A DNA stretch of 48,320 nt from Candidatus Blackburnbacteria bacterium (GTDB lineage Bacteria; Patescibacteriota; Microgenomatia; UBA8517; UBA10165), in assembly GCA_016183565.1 (NCBI GenBank), contig JACPEJ010000001.1, positions 178,257 to 226,576 on the forward strand, in the 5' to 3' direction. The notes beneath the pieces were generated by a model. It was not told where the DNA came from. It saw only the letters and a list, made by a program, of their open reading frames with translations, and did no database searches. Both the position numbers and the translations under genes were made by a program. Of this stretch, positions 38,137 to 47,762 are shown one piece after another (within the stretch, counting starts at the first letter, position 1; each line of letters starts with the position of its first letter).

Positions 38137-38733
38137 TTGATCAAACAGAAATTAGAGTTTAAGCAGCAAGTCATAGGCAAGTTTCTAAAAAGTAAGCTCA
38201 GTGTCAAAGAAGCTGCAGATCTACTCGGGTGCAAAAGGCTAACCATCTACCGGTACATAAATAAAGTCACAAAAGGTGGGTTAGATGCCCTCAAGGATGG
38301 CAGACACAGCAATAATTATAAACTCACCTCCCAAGAGCTTTCTAAAGTCCTAACCTTTAAAAGAAAAGGACATTGGAGATCTGCCAGGAAAGTTCTGGAA
38401 ATTACCGATATCTCTTCAGTTACCCCAAGAAGAGTAAGACAGATCTGGGTTGAGTATGGCTTGAACAAACTTAATGTTGAGAGATTAAAGCCAATAACGA
38501 GGGAGAATATTCTACAGATTTCGACTGAAGGTTTAATAAACATAAACTGCCCCTTCAGTTGTATCAGTTTAGATTTCTCAAAACTATATCAATTGAGATT
38601 TCCCATTACAAGAGCCACGCTAAAACTCTTGATGAGTACGACTCCAATGTCTCCAGGTACCCTCGATGGGATTAGTAGCGAAAATGGTAAGGTTGAACCA
38701 CTTCTCTTTCTTGCTTATTTAGTTTTTGAGTAG
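38137..38733 (+). pseudogene. Truncated transposase-like HTH protein
   Basis: The first ~125 residues are a double helix-turn-helix of the IS481/IS3-type transposase N-terminus: LKSKLSVKEAADLLGCKRLTIYRYINKVTKGGLDALKDGRHSNNYKLTSQELSKVL, then SVTPRRVRQIWVEYGLNKL. The DDE catalytic domain that should follow is missing. From about 38540 the frame reads unrelated sequence and passes through a remnant of mltG (38604-38666) in a different frame, so the stop at 38733 is probably not the original end. TTG 38137 is chosen because GGAGGTGA lies at 38124-38131. It is probably a relic of an element that carried the neighbouring genes. Confidence 0.65.
38604..38666 (+). pseudogene. Displaced fragment of the mltG 3' end
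   Basis: In the frame starting at 38604 the DNA reads HYKSHAKTLDEYDSNVSRYPR, against HYAKTLEEHNSNVSRYLR at the end of intact MltG (37171-37218). Over the last 16 codons about 38 of 51 bases agree including the stop/next codon, with 14 identical bases (AATGTCTCCAGGTA at 37198-37211 and 38646-38659). It lies in a different frame from the transposase-like gene. Confidence 0.7.
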
Positions 38734-38756
38734 GTTTGTAGAGTTTATTTTGATAC

Positions 38757-38785
38757 TTGCAAAGTTAGATCTGATTTAGTAGAAT
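38757..38785 (+). promoter_or_regulatory. Promoter-like site in the island
   Basis: TTGCAA (38757-38762), a 17-nt spacer and TAGAAT (38780-38785). Its transcript would run straight into the hairpin at 38796, so it could make only a very short RNA or be an attenuated remnant. Confidence 0.35.
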
Positions 38786-38795
38786 ATATACAGTT

Positions 38796-38825
38796 AAAGG
38801 GGACTGCGGATGCGGGCCCCTTTTT
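38796..38825 (+). terminator. Intrinsic terminator
   Basis: AAAGGGG (38796-38802) and CCCCTTT (38817-38823) with a 14-nt loop region and a T-run. It lies between the transposase remnant and the oppositely oriented DUF3800 remnant and could serve both. Confidence 0.65.
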
Positions 38826-38846
38826 ATTGCAAAGCAAGAGCCCCGC

Positions 38847-39217
38847 TCATTTGGGTAGAATAATAAGTCCCAGTTCCTCAGCATTCTTCTTCTTTTTGCT
38901 AAATTTATTTTTTAACACCGAATAATCTATTTCGTGACCGGGTTTGGGTTTGTTTCCTAAGATGCTTCTGCCGATTGGAGTAGCTAATAGATCAGCAATT
39001 TGTAATCCTGCTTCATTTTGAGATTTAGGAGCCATAGATAAACTTTCAACTCTATCTTTAATTTCTGATCCTTTGAAGTTTTCTGTACCATTTATCTTCA
39101 AGTTTAACCAAGCTAATTCAAGTTGATTATCTAAGTTATCGTCTCTTCGTTCAGCAATTATCTTACCTTTTTTAAGTTACATGTTTCATCCTTGCATTCA
39201 AGACTGAATCGCAACCT
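38847..39217 (-). pseudogene. DUF3800 protein remnant (C-terminal part)
   Basis: The open frame encodes KKGKIIAERRDDNLDNQLELAWLNLKINGTENFKG, then SMAPKSQNEAGLQIADLLATPIGRSILG and DYSVLKNKF. This is the C-terminal half of the DUF3800 family (E-x-R, then G-L-Q-I-A-D-L-L-A-x-P-I-G-R and D-Y-x-V-L-x-x-K). The frame is closed by TAG at 39218-39220, and the expected preceding text (EVFLEKLEVAIQS) continues in another frame, so a frameshift is likely. The N-terminal half with its Asp-rich motif is missing. The next ~265 nt up to 39484 hold no gene I can support. Confidence 0.7.
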
Positions 39218-39484
39218 CTAGTTTTTCTAAGAATACTTCCTTTCCTTGGCTATTCTAGGGGGTTGCAATTTGATTCAGAACTCGGAAGAGGTGTTCAATA
39301 TGGTCAAGAGTTGTGCTAGACTTTGTATATGGTAGAACGCTTGCCCATAAGACCGAGGCAATCAGTTATCCCTAGAGGGTCAGAAGAACTTCGCCAAAGA
39401 TTATACGTTGCAGAGGACGCGGGACAATATCCAGCTACAACTGACTGTTGGAGATGTGATACAAAACGGATACCATTTTTCTTG

Positions 39485-40117
39485 TCAAATTCCCAGTTTC
39501 TCTTTAGCTAATTTGAGTGACTCTTTTTGAAAAAAGTTCTTAACTTCAGACCAAGGGATTGAAGTTAACATTTTGGGGTCAGCGTCAATCTCTGCGTCAG
39601 TAAAATAGCTAAGACTTCTGATGATGTAGTAAATATTATCAGAAAGTTTGCTATATTTTTTATCATAGAACTTTAGCATTTCATCTAGAGAAAACTCTTT
39701 AGATAAGCAATATAAATCGAAAAAATCTCTTTTAGTGCCTCTATCTTCTATGGCATGTATTTTCATGGCTGCAATATCTTCTTTATCTAGAATTTGTATA
39801 TTTTCAAAGCTGGTTGTTTTCTTAATCAAAGGATATTGATAGTAAAATATACTAAATTTTACTTTGTCGATTTTGCCCCAAACTGTTCTCCAAGCCATGC
39901 CTTCTTCTATAAAGTTGGGTAATCTTTTTAGCTCACTTAATAATACTTTCTCATCAAGTTCTTGTTGCGTGAAGAAATCCAAATCTTCAGAAATTCTGTG
40001 GCCCAAGTGTAATGCCAAGGCTGTGCCACCAGCTAAATAACTTTTTTTGATAATATCTATCTTAGATACTAGCTTGAGAGCCCGAAGGGTATTCGGGAGT
40101 ATGGCTTTTGTAAACAT
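39485..40117 (-). CDS. AbiEii-type nucleotidyltransferase (toxin-like)
   Basis: This 210-aa protein from the ATG at 40117 has the DUF1814/AbiEii signature. The Gly-rich motif SYLAGGTALALHLGHRISEDLDFFTQQ (about residues 26-52) carries G-G-T-A-L-A and the metal-binding D-L-D, and a later motif is KEDIAAMKIHAIEDRGTKRDFFDLYCLSKEF. AbiEii-like enzymes act as nucleotidyltransferase toxins in abortive infection or TA systems. The frame stays open upstream into the DUF6922 gene. The module lies directly upstream of rpoBC and is transcribed away from it. Confidence 0.87.
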   Translation of the reverse strand: MFTKAILPNTLRALKLVSKIDIIKKSYLAGGTALALHLGHRISEDLDFFTQQELDEKVLLSELKRLPNFIEEGMAWRTVWGKIDKVKFSIFYYQYPLIKKTTSFENIQILDKEDIAAMKIHAIEDRGTKRDFFDLYCLSKEFSLDEMLKFYDKKYSKLSDNIYYIIRSLSYFTDAEIDADPKMLTSIPWSEVKNFFQKESLKLAKEKLGI

Positions 40118-40374
40118 GGCACCTTTTTGTGATCTAACTTTAGGTAGTTGGCCCAAAAGTTGGCCGTTTTTGCTGAAAGATCACGCGTAGTTAATAACAA
40201 ATTTTTGATGTCGTCTGCTGTGTAGTGTTGTCTTAGCCAAATTACAGCTTTGGTATCACCTCGGTCTAATAGGCGTTTTAAGATAAAAACCTTTGAATGT
40301 TCCAAATTAAGTTTTTCAAAATCCACGTCCCAGAAGTATTTTCTAAATTCTTCTGGGGGTTTACTTTTGTTCAA
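40069..40374 (-). CDS. DUF6922-like partner of the AbiEii-type protein
   Basis: This 101-aa protein has EEFRKYFWDVDFEKLNLEHSKVFILKRLLDRGDTKAVIWLRQHYTADDIKNLLLTTRDLSAKTANFWANYLKL. F-W-D-x-D-x-x-K-L, R-x-L-x-R-G-D and S-x-K-T-A-N-F-W are typical of small proteins encoded before AbiEii genes, taken to be antitoxins. Start is TTG 40374, 9 nt after a good -10. The last ~15 codons contain a palindromic repeat CCCGAA-GGGTA-TTCGGG (about 40081-40097) and overlap the toxin gene start by 49 nt. Confidence 0.75.
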   Translation of the reverse strand: MNKSKPPEEFRKYFWDVDFEKLNLEHSKVFILKRLLDRGDTKAVIWLRQHYTADDIKNLLLTTRDLSAKTANFWANYLKLDHKKVPCLQKPYSRIPFGLSS

Positions 40375-40383
40375 GATTTTTCA

Positions 40384-40412
40384 ATTTTACCATTATTACT
40401 GTTGCTTGACAA
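40384..40412 (-). promoter_or_regulatory. Promoter of the DUF6922-AbiEii module
   Basis: On the minus strand there is TTGTCA (40407-40412), a 17-nt spacer and TAAAAT (40384-40389), with TGG before the -10. The -35 overlaps the rpoB -35 on the other strand. Confidence 0.65.
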
Positions 40413-40433
40413 ATTATTTCGATGTGGTAGAAT
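40406..40433 (+). promoter_or_regulatory. Promoter of rpoBC
   Basis: Perfect TTGACA (40406-40411), a 16-nt spacer and TAGAAT (40428-40433) preceded by TGG (extended -10). A strong promoter giving a leader of about 110 nt. Confidence 0.75.
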
Positions 40434-40442
40434 AGGCTCAAG

Positions 40443-40493
40443 CGTACGAAGAGTACGTCAATTTTTGTTCCCCCTTCTAGTTGGGGGCTTTTT
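40443..40493 (+). terminator. Attenuator-like hairpins in the rpoB leader
   Basis: A small hairpin CGTAC-GAAGA-GTACG (40443-40457) is followed by CCCCC (40470-40474), an 8-nt loop, GGGGG (40483-40487), C and five Ts (40489-40493). The second has intrinsic-terminator form and lies between the promoter and the rpoB ATG. Confidence 0.6.
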
Positions 40494-40549
40494 GCGACCA
40501 TTCCAAGGCTCAGCAGCCGGCCCTGCTAATTAAAAAGCGAAAAAGCATA

Positions 40550-43500
40550 ATGAACTCTCCCTTTAAACGCCGTTTTTTAACAGAACCAGAAAAAAATCTT
40601 GCGAGCCTTGATTTGCTTGCTATCCAAAAAGATTCTTGGAAATGGTTTTTAAAAGAAGGTATAGGCGAGGCTGTGAGATCTGTTTCCCCTGTTAGTGATT
40701 TTACAGGTAGAAACTGGGAACTTTCCTTTGGGGAGTATCAGGTAGGAGAGGCTTCAATTACTCCTACTCGCGCTTCTGAAAAAGGACTTACCTACTCTTC
40801 TCCTCTTTACGTACAGGCAACACTTCTTAACAAAAGAACAGGTCAAACTGCTACTCAAGAAGTGTTTTTAGGTGATCTTCCCCAAATGACTTCGCAGGCT
40901 ACGTTTATTATAAATGGCATAGAGCGTGCGGTGGTTAATCAGATTGTTCGTTCTCCTGGGGCATATTTCTTTGGCGAGATTGATCAAGCTTCGGGTAGAA
41001 TGCTTTACAAAGCAGAGGTTAGGCCAAGTAATGGGTCATGGCTTGAGTTTGAGGTTACCAAACAGGATGTTATTATTGCGCGTATTGACCGAAGGCGAAA
41101 ACTTCCTGCCACAATGCTTCTTAGGGCTTTGGGGCTTGAGGAGGACCAAGAAATTTTGGAAAAGTTCCAAGAGGTAGATAAAGATGGTCAGCACCAATAT
41201 ATAAGTGCAACTCTAGCGAAGGATACCACTAAAAGCCGAGAGGATGCTCTTTTGGAAATTTACAGAAGATTAAGGCCTGGAGAACCAGCAATTTTGGATA
41301 ATGCAGAAGCACTTTTTAAGAATCTCTTTTTTGACAATAGACGTTATAACTTAGAAAGTGTTGGACGTTATAAGCTTAATAAAAGGTTGGGATTACCTCT
41401 TGGTAATGAGAAGAAGGAAGAGTCCCATATTCTTTCGTTGGGAGATTTTGTTGCAACACTTTCCTATTTGGTTGGGTTGCAAAATGGAGAAGGAAGAGTT
41501 GATGATATAGATCATTTGGCAAACAGGCGTCTTCGATGTGTTGGAGAACTTGTTTGTGCTTCTGCTTTTAGGCCTGGGCTTTTGAGGCTTGAGCGGTCTA
41601 TTAAGGAGAAGATGAGTTTGACCCCTACTGATGAGCTTGTGCAGCCAAGCTTTTTGGTGAATGCACGGCCGGTTATGGCTTCTTTGAATGAGTTTTTCCG
41701 ATCGAATCAACTTTCTGTTATTCTTGACCAAACAAATCCGCTTTCTGAGATAGATAATCTTCGTCGTGTTTCGGTAATGGGGCCAGGTGGTATAACACGT
41801 GATCGTGCAAGTTTTTCGATACGTGATATTAATGCTTCTCAGTATGGGAGGATTGATCCTGTTCGATCACCAGAAGGGCCCAATATTGGACTTGTTACGT
41901 ATCTGGCTTTATATACACGGGTGAATGATTACGGATTTCTTGAGGCGCCGTATAGAAAAGTAGAGAAAGTTACATCCAGGGGTAATATTAAGATGCGAGT
42001 CGTAAATGAAGTTGTGTATTTGCCGGCGGATGATGAGGAGGAATACCATATTACCCATGCAGGTGTGAGTATTGATAAAGATGGGTTTATTGTGGATGAA
42101 TGGGTTCCTTTGCGCTTCCGTGGGGAGTTTACAGAAGGGCCAGTAGCTCAAGTAGAACTGATTGATTTGACCCCTCGGCAAGTTGTTGGAACCTCTGCTT
42201 CTTTAATTCCTTTCTTGCAACACGATGAAGCTAACCGAGCTTTAATGGGTACAAACATGCAGTGTCAAGCTGTTCCATTGGTTCGGCCACAGGCGTCTTT
42301 GATGATGACCGGGATGGAAGATGTAGTTGCATCAGGTATGGGGCGGGCAGTAAGAGTTCTTAACAGTGGGAAGGTAACTTATGTGGATTCAGAGAGAATT
42401 GAAGTTACTTTGGAGGGGGAGCCTAGAAATAATAATTTGGATGGTGATAGGGTAGTGAGACAAGAAAACAAAGAGATTTACCTTTTGGAGAAGTTTAAGA
42501 GAACTTCCCAATCGACTTCTTTTAATCAGCGTGTGTTGGTGAATGTTGGTGACAAAGTTAAAGCTGGTGATCCTATTATTGATGGTGCAGCAACTGACAG
42601 AGGGGCTCTTGCGTTGGGAAACAACCTTCTTGTTGCTTACTGTTCTTTTGAGGGTCTTGGTTTTGAGGATGCAATTGCAGTGTCTGGTAGGGTTGTTCGG
42701 GAGGATCTTTTAACTTCGATTCACATTGAGGAATATGAAGCTTCGGTTGTTGATACTAAACTTGGACCAGAGGAACTTACTCGGGATATTCCAAATGTTG
42801 CGGAAGGAGATCTTTCTAATCTTGCTGAGGATGGGATTGTTGTTATTGGTGCAGAGGTGGGACCAAATGATGTTTTGGTTGGGAAAATTGCTCCTAAAGG
42901 TGAAACTGAGTTAACTTCTGAGGAACGTTTATTGAGGGCGATCTTTGGTGAGAAGGCGAGAGAAGTTAGAGATACTTCGCTTAGGGTGCCACACGGGGAG
43001 CATGGAATAGTTGTTGATGTTCAGATTCTTGATAGGGAAAAGGGAGATGAGTTGGATCCAGGTACTCTAAAGAAGGTAATTGTTCGTGTTGCTCAGACAA
43101 GGAAACTTTCTGTGGGAGATAAAATAGCAGGACGACACGGAAATAAAGGAGTTGTTGCAAAGATTGTTCCTGTTGCTGATATGCCATACCTTGAGGATGG
43201 AACTCCGGTTGATATCCTTATTTCTCCCCTTTCAGTTCTTGCTCGTATGAATTTGGGGCAGCTTCTTGAGGCCCAACTTGGAAGGGCGGCTGATAAACTT
43301 GGCGAAAGGTTTGTTTTGCCGGTATTTGATAAATTGTCACAAGAAGCAATTGACAAAATTATGCAAGAAGCGGGCTTGCCTGTTTCTGGGAAGATGCAGC
43401 TTTACGATGGTAGGACTGGGGATCCTTTCAAGGAGAAGACTTTTGTGGGTAAAGCTTACATTATGAAGCTTATTCACATGGTTGAGGATAAGACACATGC

Positions 43501-43885
43501 TCGTTCTACGGGTCCTTATTCTTTGGTTACACAGCAACCTCTTGGGGGTAAGGCCCAGATGGGAGGACAGAGGTTGGGGGAGATGGAAGTTTGGGCACTT
43601 GAGGCGCACAGAGCAGCTCATACATTACAGGAAATGTTGACTATTAAGTCGGATGATGTTGTTGGGCGTGCTCGAGCTTTTGAGGCAATAGTCAAAGGTA
43701 CGGAGATTCCTGCAGCTACTGTTCCTGAATCATTTAAGGTTTTGGTGAGGGAGCTTAATTCCCTAGGTTTTTCGATAATTCCTGAAGGAATGACAATAAA
43801 ACTAGAAGAAAAAGTAGAGACTGAGGTCGTGGGAATTGAACCTGGCCCCGTGGTTCCTGAGCCAGCAATTGCGGTGGAGGGTTAG
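40550..43885 (+). CDS. rpoB: DNA-directed RNA polymerase subunit beta
   Basis: This 1111-aa protein is compact and complete: N-terminal lobe ([33 protein letters not shown]), fork/rifampicin region ([35 protein letters not shown]), [14 protein letters not shown], the active-site face (GHEDAIAVS-like region [15 protein letters not shown]), [21 protein letters not shown], and the C-terminal clamp ([32 protein letters not shown]). ATG 40550 matches the RpoB N-terminus ([16 protein letters not shown]). The large lineage-specific insertions of E. coli are absent. Several rifampicin-site residues differ from the usual ones. rpoC follows after 7 nt. The rplJ-rplL genes that often precede rpoB are not here. 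Confidence 0.98.
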   Translation: MNSPFKRRFLTEPEKNLASLDLLAIQKDSWKWFLKEGIGEAVRSVSPVSDFTGRNWELSFGEYQVGEASITPTRASEKGLTYSSPLYVQATLLNKRTGQTATQEVFLGDLPQMTSQATFIINGIERAVVNQIVRSPGAYFFGEIDQASGRMLYKAEVRPSNGSWLEFEVTKQDVIIARIDRRRKLPATMLLRALGLEEDQEILEKFQEVDKDGQHQYISATLAKDTTKSREDALLEIYRRLRPGEPAILDNAEALFKNLFFDNRRYNLESVGRYKLNKRLGLPLGNEKKEESHILSLGDFVATLSYLVGLQNGEGRVDDIDHLANRRLRCVGELVCASAFRPGLLRLERSIKEKMSLTPTDELVQPSFLVNARPVMASLNEFFRSNQLSVILDQTNPLSEIDNLRRVSVMGPGGITRDRASFSIRDINASQYGRIDPVRSPEGPNIGLVTYLALYTRVNDYGFLEAPYRKVEKVTSRGNIKMRVVNEVVYLPADDEEEYHITHAGVSIDKDGFIVDEWVPLRFRGEFTEGPVAQVELIDLTPRQVVGTSASLIPFLQHDEANRALMGTNMQCQAVPLVRPQASLMMTGMEDVVASGMGRAVRVLNSGKVTYVDSERIEVTLEGEPRNNNLDGDRVVRQENKEIYLLEKFKRTSQSTSFNQRVLVNVGDKVKAGDPIIDGAATDRGALALGNNLLVAYCSFEGLGFEDAIAVSGRVVREDLLTSIHIEEYEASVVDTKLGPEELTRDIPNVAEGDLSNLAEDGIVVIGAEVGPNDVLVGKIAPKGETELTSEERLLRAIFGEKAREVRDTSLRVPHGEHGIVVDVQILDREKGDELDPGTLKKVIVRVAQTRKLSVGDKIAGRHGNKGVVAKIVPVADMPYLEDGTPVDILISPLSVLARMNLGQLLEAQLGRAADKLGERFVLPVFDKLSQEAIDKIMQEAGLPVSGKMQLYDGRTGDPFKEKTFVGKAYIMKLIHMVEDKTHARSTGPYSLVTQQPLGGKAQMGGQRLGEMEVWALEAHRAAHTLQEMLTIKSDDVVGRARAFEAIVKGTEIPAATVPESFKVLVRELNSLGFSIIPEGMTIKLEEKVETEVVGIEPGPVVPEPAIAVEG

Positions 43886-43892
43886 CAAAAAT

Positions 43893-46800
43893 ATGGATCT
43901 TAAACAACTTGCGGATTTTTCCAGTCTAAGGATTAAACTAGCTTCACCCCAAGATATCTTAGACTGGTCATATGGAGAGGTAACAAAGCCGGAGACTATA
44001 AATTACCGAACTTTGCGGCCAGAAAAAGATGGGCTTTTTGATGAGCGTATATTTGGTCCAACAAAAGATTGGGAGTGTTATTGCGGAAAGTACAAGAGGA
44101 TACGTTATCGTGGGGTGGTTTGTGATAAGTGTGGTGTTGAAGTTACACTTTCTCGAGTGAGACGAGAACGAATGGGTCATATTGGTCTTGTTGTTCCTGT
44201 TGCTCATATATGGTTTTTCAAAGGTGCGCCGTCTAAGCTTTCTTTGGTTTTGGACTTGCCCCCTAAGGCTTTGGAGCAGGTAGTTTACTTTGCTCGATAC
44301 TTGGTAACAGAGGTTGCAGAAGTAGGGAGGAAGAAGGCTATAGAGGCTTTGGAGGTACATTCTAAGAACCGCGTTTCACAAATTAAAGAGGAACAGAAAG
44401 ATAAAGAAGAAAGAATTAAAGAGGAGACAGCAAAGAAGAAAGAGGAAATTTCGCAGAAAATTAAAGATAGGGAACAGCGTTTGTTGGCGATAGAGGAAGT
44501 GGAGTTGGATAATCGTAAGCGATTAACTGTACTGCGGGAGGAAACGGAGGCAAATCTTAATAGTTCGGAGGAGTTGTTTGGCAAGCTTATAAACATAGTC
44601 AAAAACATAAATTATCTAAGTCTTCTTTCAGAAGAGGAATATATAGAACTTGCCAACTACAGTGCGGTGGATTTCTTTAAGGCTAAGATGGGAGCTGAGG
44701 CACTCTTGGAGGTTGTGGATAGGATTAATCTTGACAAATTGGCTAGCCAGATAAGGGAGGAGTTGGAGGAAGCGCCGTTGGGCAAGAGGGCCAAGCTTAC
44801 AAAGAGATTGAGGTTGGTTGATGGAATGAGCCGAGCTCAAACTGATCCTCGTTGGATGATACTTAAGGTTTTACCAGTTTTGCCTCCGGATCTTAGACCA
44901 ATGGTTCAGCTTTCTGGTGGAAGGTTTGCAACCAGCGATTTGAATGATCTTTACAGGAGAGTAATAAATAGGAATAATCGATTAAGGCATTTGCTTGAGT
45001 TGGGTGCTCCGGAGATTATATTAAGAAATGAGAAGAGAATGCTTCAGGAGGCTGTTGATTCTCTTATTGATGCTTCTCAAAGGCAAGCAACAAGACGTGG
45101 TCGTGGAAGACAGGTATTGCGGTCTTTGTCGGATCTTCTTAAAGGTAAGCAGGGAAGGTTTAGACAGAATCTTCTTGGTAAGAGAGTAGATTATTCAGGG
45201 CGGTCAGTTATAGTTGTTGGGCCAGAGCTTCATATTGATCAGTGTGGCTTACCAAAAGAGATGGCTTTGGAGATGTTTAAGCCCTTTGTTTTGAGGGAAA
45301 TGATTGCTCGGGGTATTGCGCCAAACGTAAAAAGTGCCAAGAATATGCTGGAGAGGCGTCCTCCGGAGGTGTTTGATATTCTTGAGGAGATTACAAAGGA
45401 TCATCCGGTTCTTTTAAATCGTGCACCAACTTTGCATAAGCTTGGTATTCAGGCTTTCTTCCCAGTTTTGGTTGAAGGAAAGGCAATAAGGCTTCATCCT
45501 TGTGTGTGTCCTGGGTATAATGCTGATTTTGATGGAGACCAAATGGCTGTACATCTTCCTCTTTCTCAGTTTGCGGCGGAAGAGGCAATGCGGCTTATGA
45601 GTCCTGTGAACAACTTGCTTCGTCCGGGTGACGGTAGTCCGATTAGTATTCCGTCTTCAAAAGAAATGGCACTTGGAATTTATTACCTTACAGCGGATGA
45701 TTTGGTGGCTGAGGTGAGAGAGGAACTTCACATATTTGCCGGCGAAGAAGAGGCAATCGCTGCGCATCAAAAAGGAATAGTGGGTCTTAGGGATAAGATA
45801 AAGGTTTTTATTAACGGAGAGCTATTAGAAACTACAGTCGGAAGAGTTTTCTTCAATGAAGTCTTAATGCCTCAGCTAGGATATGTTAATGAACCGGTAA
45901 CTGCAGGAGTTATAAAAGGTATTTTTGCGAAGGCTTTAAGTTTTAAGGATGTCGATACTTCTCAAATTGTTCAGATGATTGACAAGATCAAACAGTTGGG
46001 ATTTGATGCTGGTACTATTTCAGGTCTTTCCTTTGGAATAACTGATCCTAAAGTTCATCCGGATAAGACTCAAATGATTCAGGAAGCGAATGGCGAGCTT
46101 GCTCGGATTGAGGAGAATTTTAGAAGCGGTCTTATAACTACTGAAGAAAGAAAGAGGTTAACTCAGGAGCTTTGGATTGAGGTTACGGAGGAATTGGCAG
46201 ATAGGACCTGGGAAGGTTTGGAGCCTAATAATCCTATAAAGGTTATTATTGATGCGGGTGTGGGAAGATCGTCTCGAGATCAAGTGAAACAACTTGCTGC
46301 TATGCGAGGTTTGGTTGTTGATCCAATGGGTAAGATTGTGGATCTTCCAACAAAATCCAACTTTAAAGAGGGCTTAACGATTTTTGAGTATGTTACTTCG
46401 GCACGTGGGTCACGCAAGGGTCTTACTGATACAGCCTTAAAGACGGCTGATGCGGGGTATTTGACTCGGAGACTTGTTGATGTTGCGCATGACGTTATTG
46501 TAAGAACGGAAGACTGTGGAACAGAGGGTGGAGTTACAATTTCAAGGTCTGTTCGACCAAGAGCATTTGCACAGAGGGTGATTGGCCGTTATATTGCATC
46601 TAGTGTGGTGGTGGATGGGCAGGTGTTGGTTTCTAGAGGTGAGCTTGCAACCCCTGAGATTTTTGCTACTTTTGAAGATCATAGTATTAATGAGGTTCAA
46701 GTGAGGTCCGTGTTGACTTGTCAGGCTAGATATGGAATTTGTGCTTTGTGTTATGGTTGGGATTTGTCTAACAAGAAAATTGTTGATCTTGGTACTCCGG

Positions 46801-47612
46801 TTGGAGTTGTTGCAGCTCAGTCTATTGGAGAACCAGGGACACAGCTTACTATGAGGACGAAGCACGCGGGAGGTATTGTAGGTTTGGACGTTACACAGGG
46901 TTTGCCTCGTGTTGATGAGCTTTTTGAAGCTCGTACGCCGAAAGTGCTTTCACCGATTACTGAGATATCGGGCAAGGTTGATGTAACAGAGCAAGAAAAT
47001 GGTTGGCTTGTGAGAGTAAGAAACACAATAGTTAAGCCTTTGGAGGAAAGGGAATACATAGTTCCATTAACCAGTACTCTCCAGGTTAAGGATGGAGACT
47101 TGATTGAGTTAGGAAAGCAATTGGCCAGTGGGTTTTTGGATATTAAAGATGTGCTTTCTGTAAAGGGTTTGCGAGCAGCTCAGGAGTATCTTACTAACGA
47201 AATACAGGCTGTTTATGAATCTCAGGGGATTTCGATAAACGATAAGCATTTTGAAGTTATTGTGCGTAAGATGTCTGATAAGGTTCACATAACAAGCCAG
47301 GGTGATACGGCGCTTTTGCCCGGGGAAATTGTAGAGAGATCGGTGTTTGAAGAGGAGAACGAGAGAGTTATTTCGGAAGGTGGTGAGCCAGCAACAGCAC
47401 AGATTATTGTGTTAGGTGTTACGCGCTCTGCTTTGTTTACTAATTCTTGGTTATCAGCTGCATCGTTTCAAAATACTACCTCGGTTTTGACGGAGTCGGC
47501 GCTTTTGGGGAAGGAAGATAGACTTGTTGGATTGAAGGAGAATGTTATTATAGGGAGGCTTATCCCCACAACTGCTGAGCGTGCAAGGCTTCCGCTTGAG
47601 CCTGTTTCATGA
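43893..47612 (+). CDS. rpoC: DNA-directed RNA polymerase subunit beta'
   Basis: This 1239-aa protein has the N-terminal zinc finger [23 protein letters not shown] (about residues 61-83), a clamp with a Glu/Lys-rich helical insert (about 160-215), and the rudder/lid region [47 protein letters not shown]. The catalytic loop is [15 protein letters not shown] (about 541-555) with the three metal-binding Asp. The second zinc site is in [17 protein letters not shown]. The trigger loop region is present, with [19 protein letters not shown] 43893 gives the standard [19 protein letters not shown] start, with GGTGGAGGG 11-19 nt upstream. Confidence 0.98.
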   Translation: MDLKQLADFSSLRIKLASPQDILDWSYGEVTKPETINYRTLRPEKDGLFDERIFGPTKDWECYCGKYKRIRYRGVVCDKCGVEVTLSRVRRERMGHIGLVVPVAHIWFFKGAPSKLSLVLDLPPKALEQVVYFARYLVTEVAEVGRKKAIEALEVHSKNRVSQIKEEQKDKEERIKEETAKKKEEISQKIKDREQRLLAIEEVELDNRKRLTVLREETEANLNSSEELFGKLINIVKNINYLSLLSEEEYIELANYSAVDFFKAKMGAEALLEVVDRINLDKLASQIREELEEAPLGKRAKLTKRLRLVDGMSRAQTDPRWMILKVLPVLPPDLRPMVQLSGGRFATSDLNDLYRRVINRNNRLRHLLELGAPEIILRNEKRMLQEAVDSLIDASQRQATRRGRGRQVLRSLSDLLKGKQGRFRQNLLGKRVDYSGRSVIVVGPELHIDQCGLPKEMALEMFKPFVLREMIARGIAPNVKSAKNMLERRPPEVFDILEEITKDHPVLLNRAPTLHKLGIQAFFPVLVEGKAIRLHPCVCPGYNADFDGDQMAVHLPLSQFAAEEAMRLMSPVNNLLRPGDGSPISIPSSKEMALGIYYLTADDLVAEVREELHIFAGEEEAIAAHQKGIVGLRDKIKVFINGELLETTVGRVFFNEVLMPQLGYVNEPVTAGVIKGIFAKALSFKDVDTSQIVQMIDKIKQLGFDAGTISGLSFGITDPKVHPDKTQMIQEANGELARIEENFRSGLITTEERKRLTQELWIEVTEELADRTWEGLEPNNPIKVIIDAGVGRSSRDQVKQLAAMRGLVVDPMGKIVDLPTKSNFKEGLTIFEYVTSARGSRKGLTDTALKTADAGYLTRRLVDVAHDVIVRTEDCGTEGGVTISRSVRPRAFAQRVIGRYIASSVVVDGQVLVSRGELATPEIFATFEDHSINEVQVRSVLTCQARYGICALCYGWDLSNKKIVDLGTPVGVVAAQSIGEPGTQLTMRTKHAGGIVGLDVTQGLPRVDELFEARTPKVLSPITEISGKVDVTEQENGWLVRVRNTIVKPLEEREYIVPLTSTLQVKDGDLIELGKQLASGFLDIKDVLSVKGLRAAQEYLTNEIQAVYESQGISINDKHFEVIVRKMSDKVHITSQGDTALLPGEIVERSVFEEENERVISEGGEPATAQIIVLGVTRSALFTNSWLSAASFQNTTSVLTESALLGKEDRLVGLKENVIIGRLIPTTAERARLPLEPVS

Positions 47613-47619
47613 TACAATA

Positions 47620-47745
47620 TGCCAGAGAATTTTTAATTTGAAATTTTTAATTTTTATTCAATTTTTATTGTAATAAACCCAATTAGATTAAAATCTAATT
47701 AGTAAATTTTCAATGAAAATTAGATGATTGAAAATTGTAAATTTC
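47620..47745. repeat. AT-rich palindromic spacer between rpoC and rpsL
   Basis: AT-rich words repeat on both sides of a perfect central hairpin AATTAGATT-AA-AATCTAATT (47681-47700). TGA-TACAAT at 47610-47618 could be an extended -10 for rpsL. No U-run terminator is clear. Confidence 0.65.
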
Positions 47746-47762
47746 GACTGAAAGGAGAATGT

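Noticed and set aside
39323-39400. tRNA-Met-like sequence (GGTAGAACGCTTGCCCATAAG)
   Set aside because: It resembles a D-arm and a CAT anticodon loop, but the anticodon stem does not close and there is no TTCGA-type T-loop or acceptor stem. At most it is a degraded relic.
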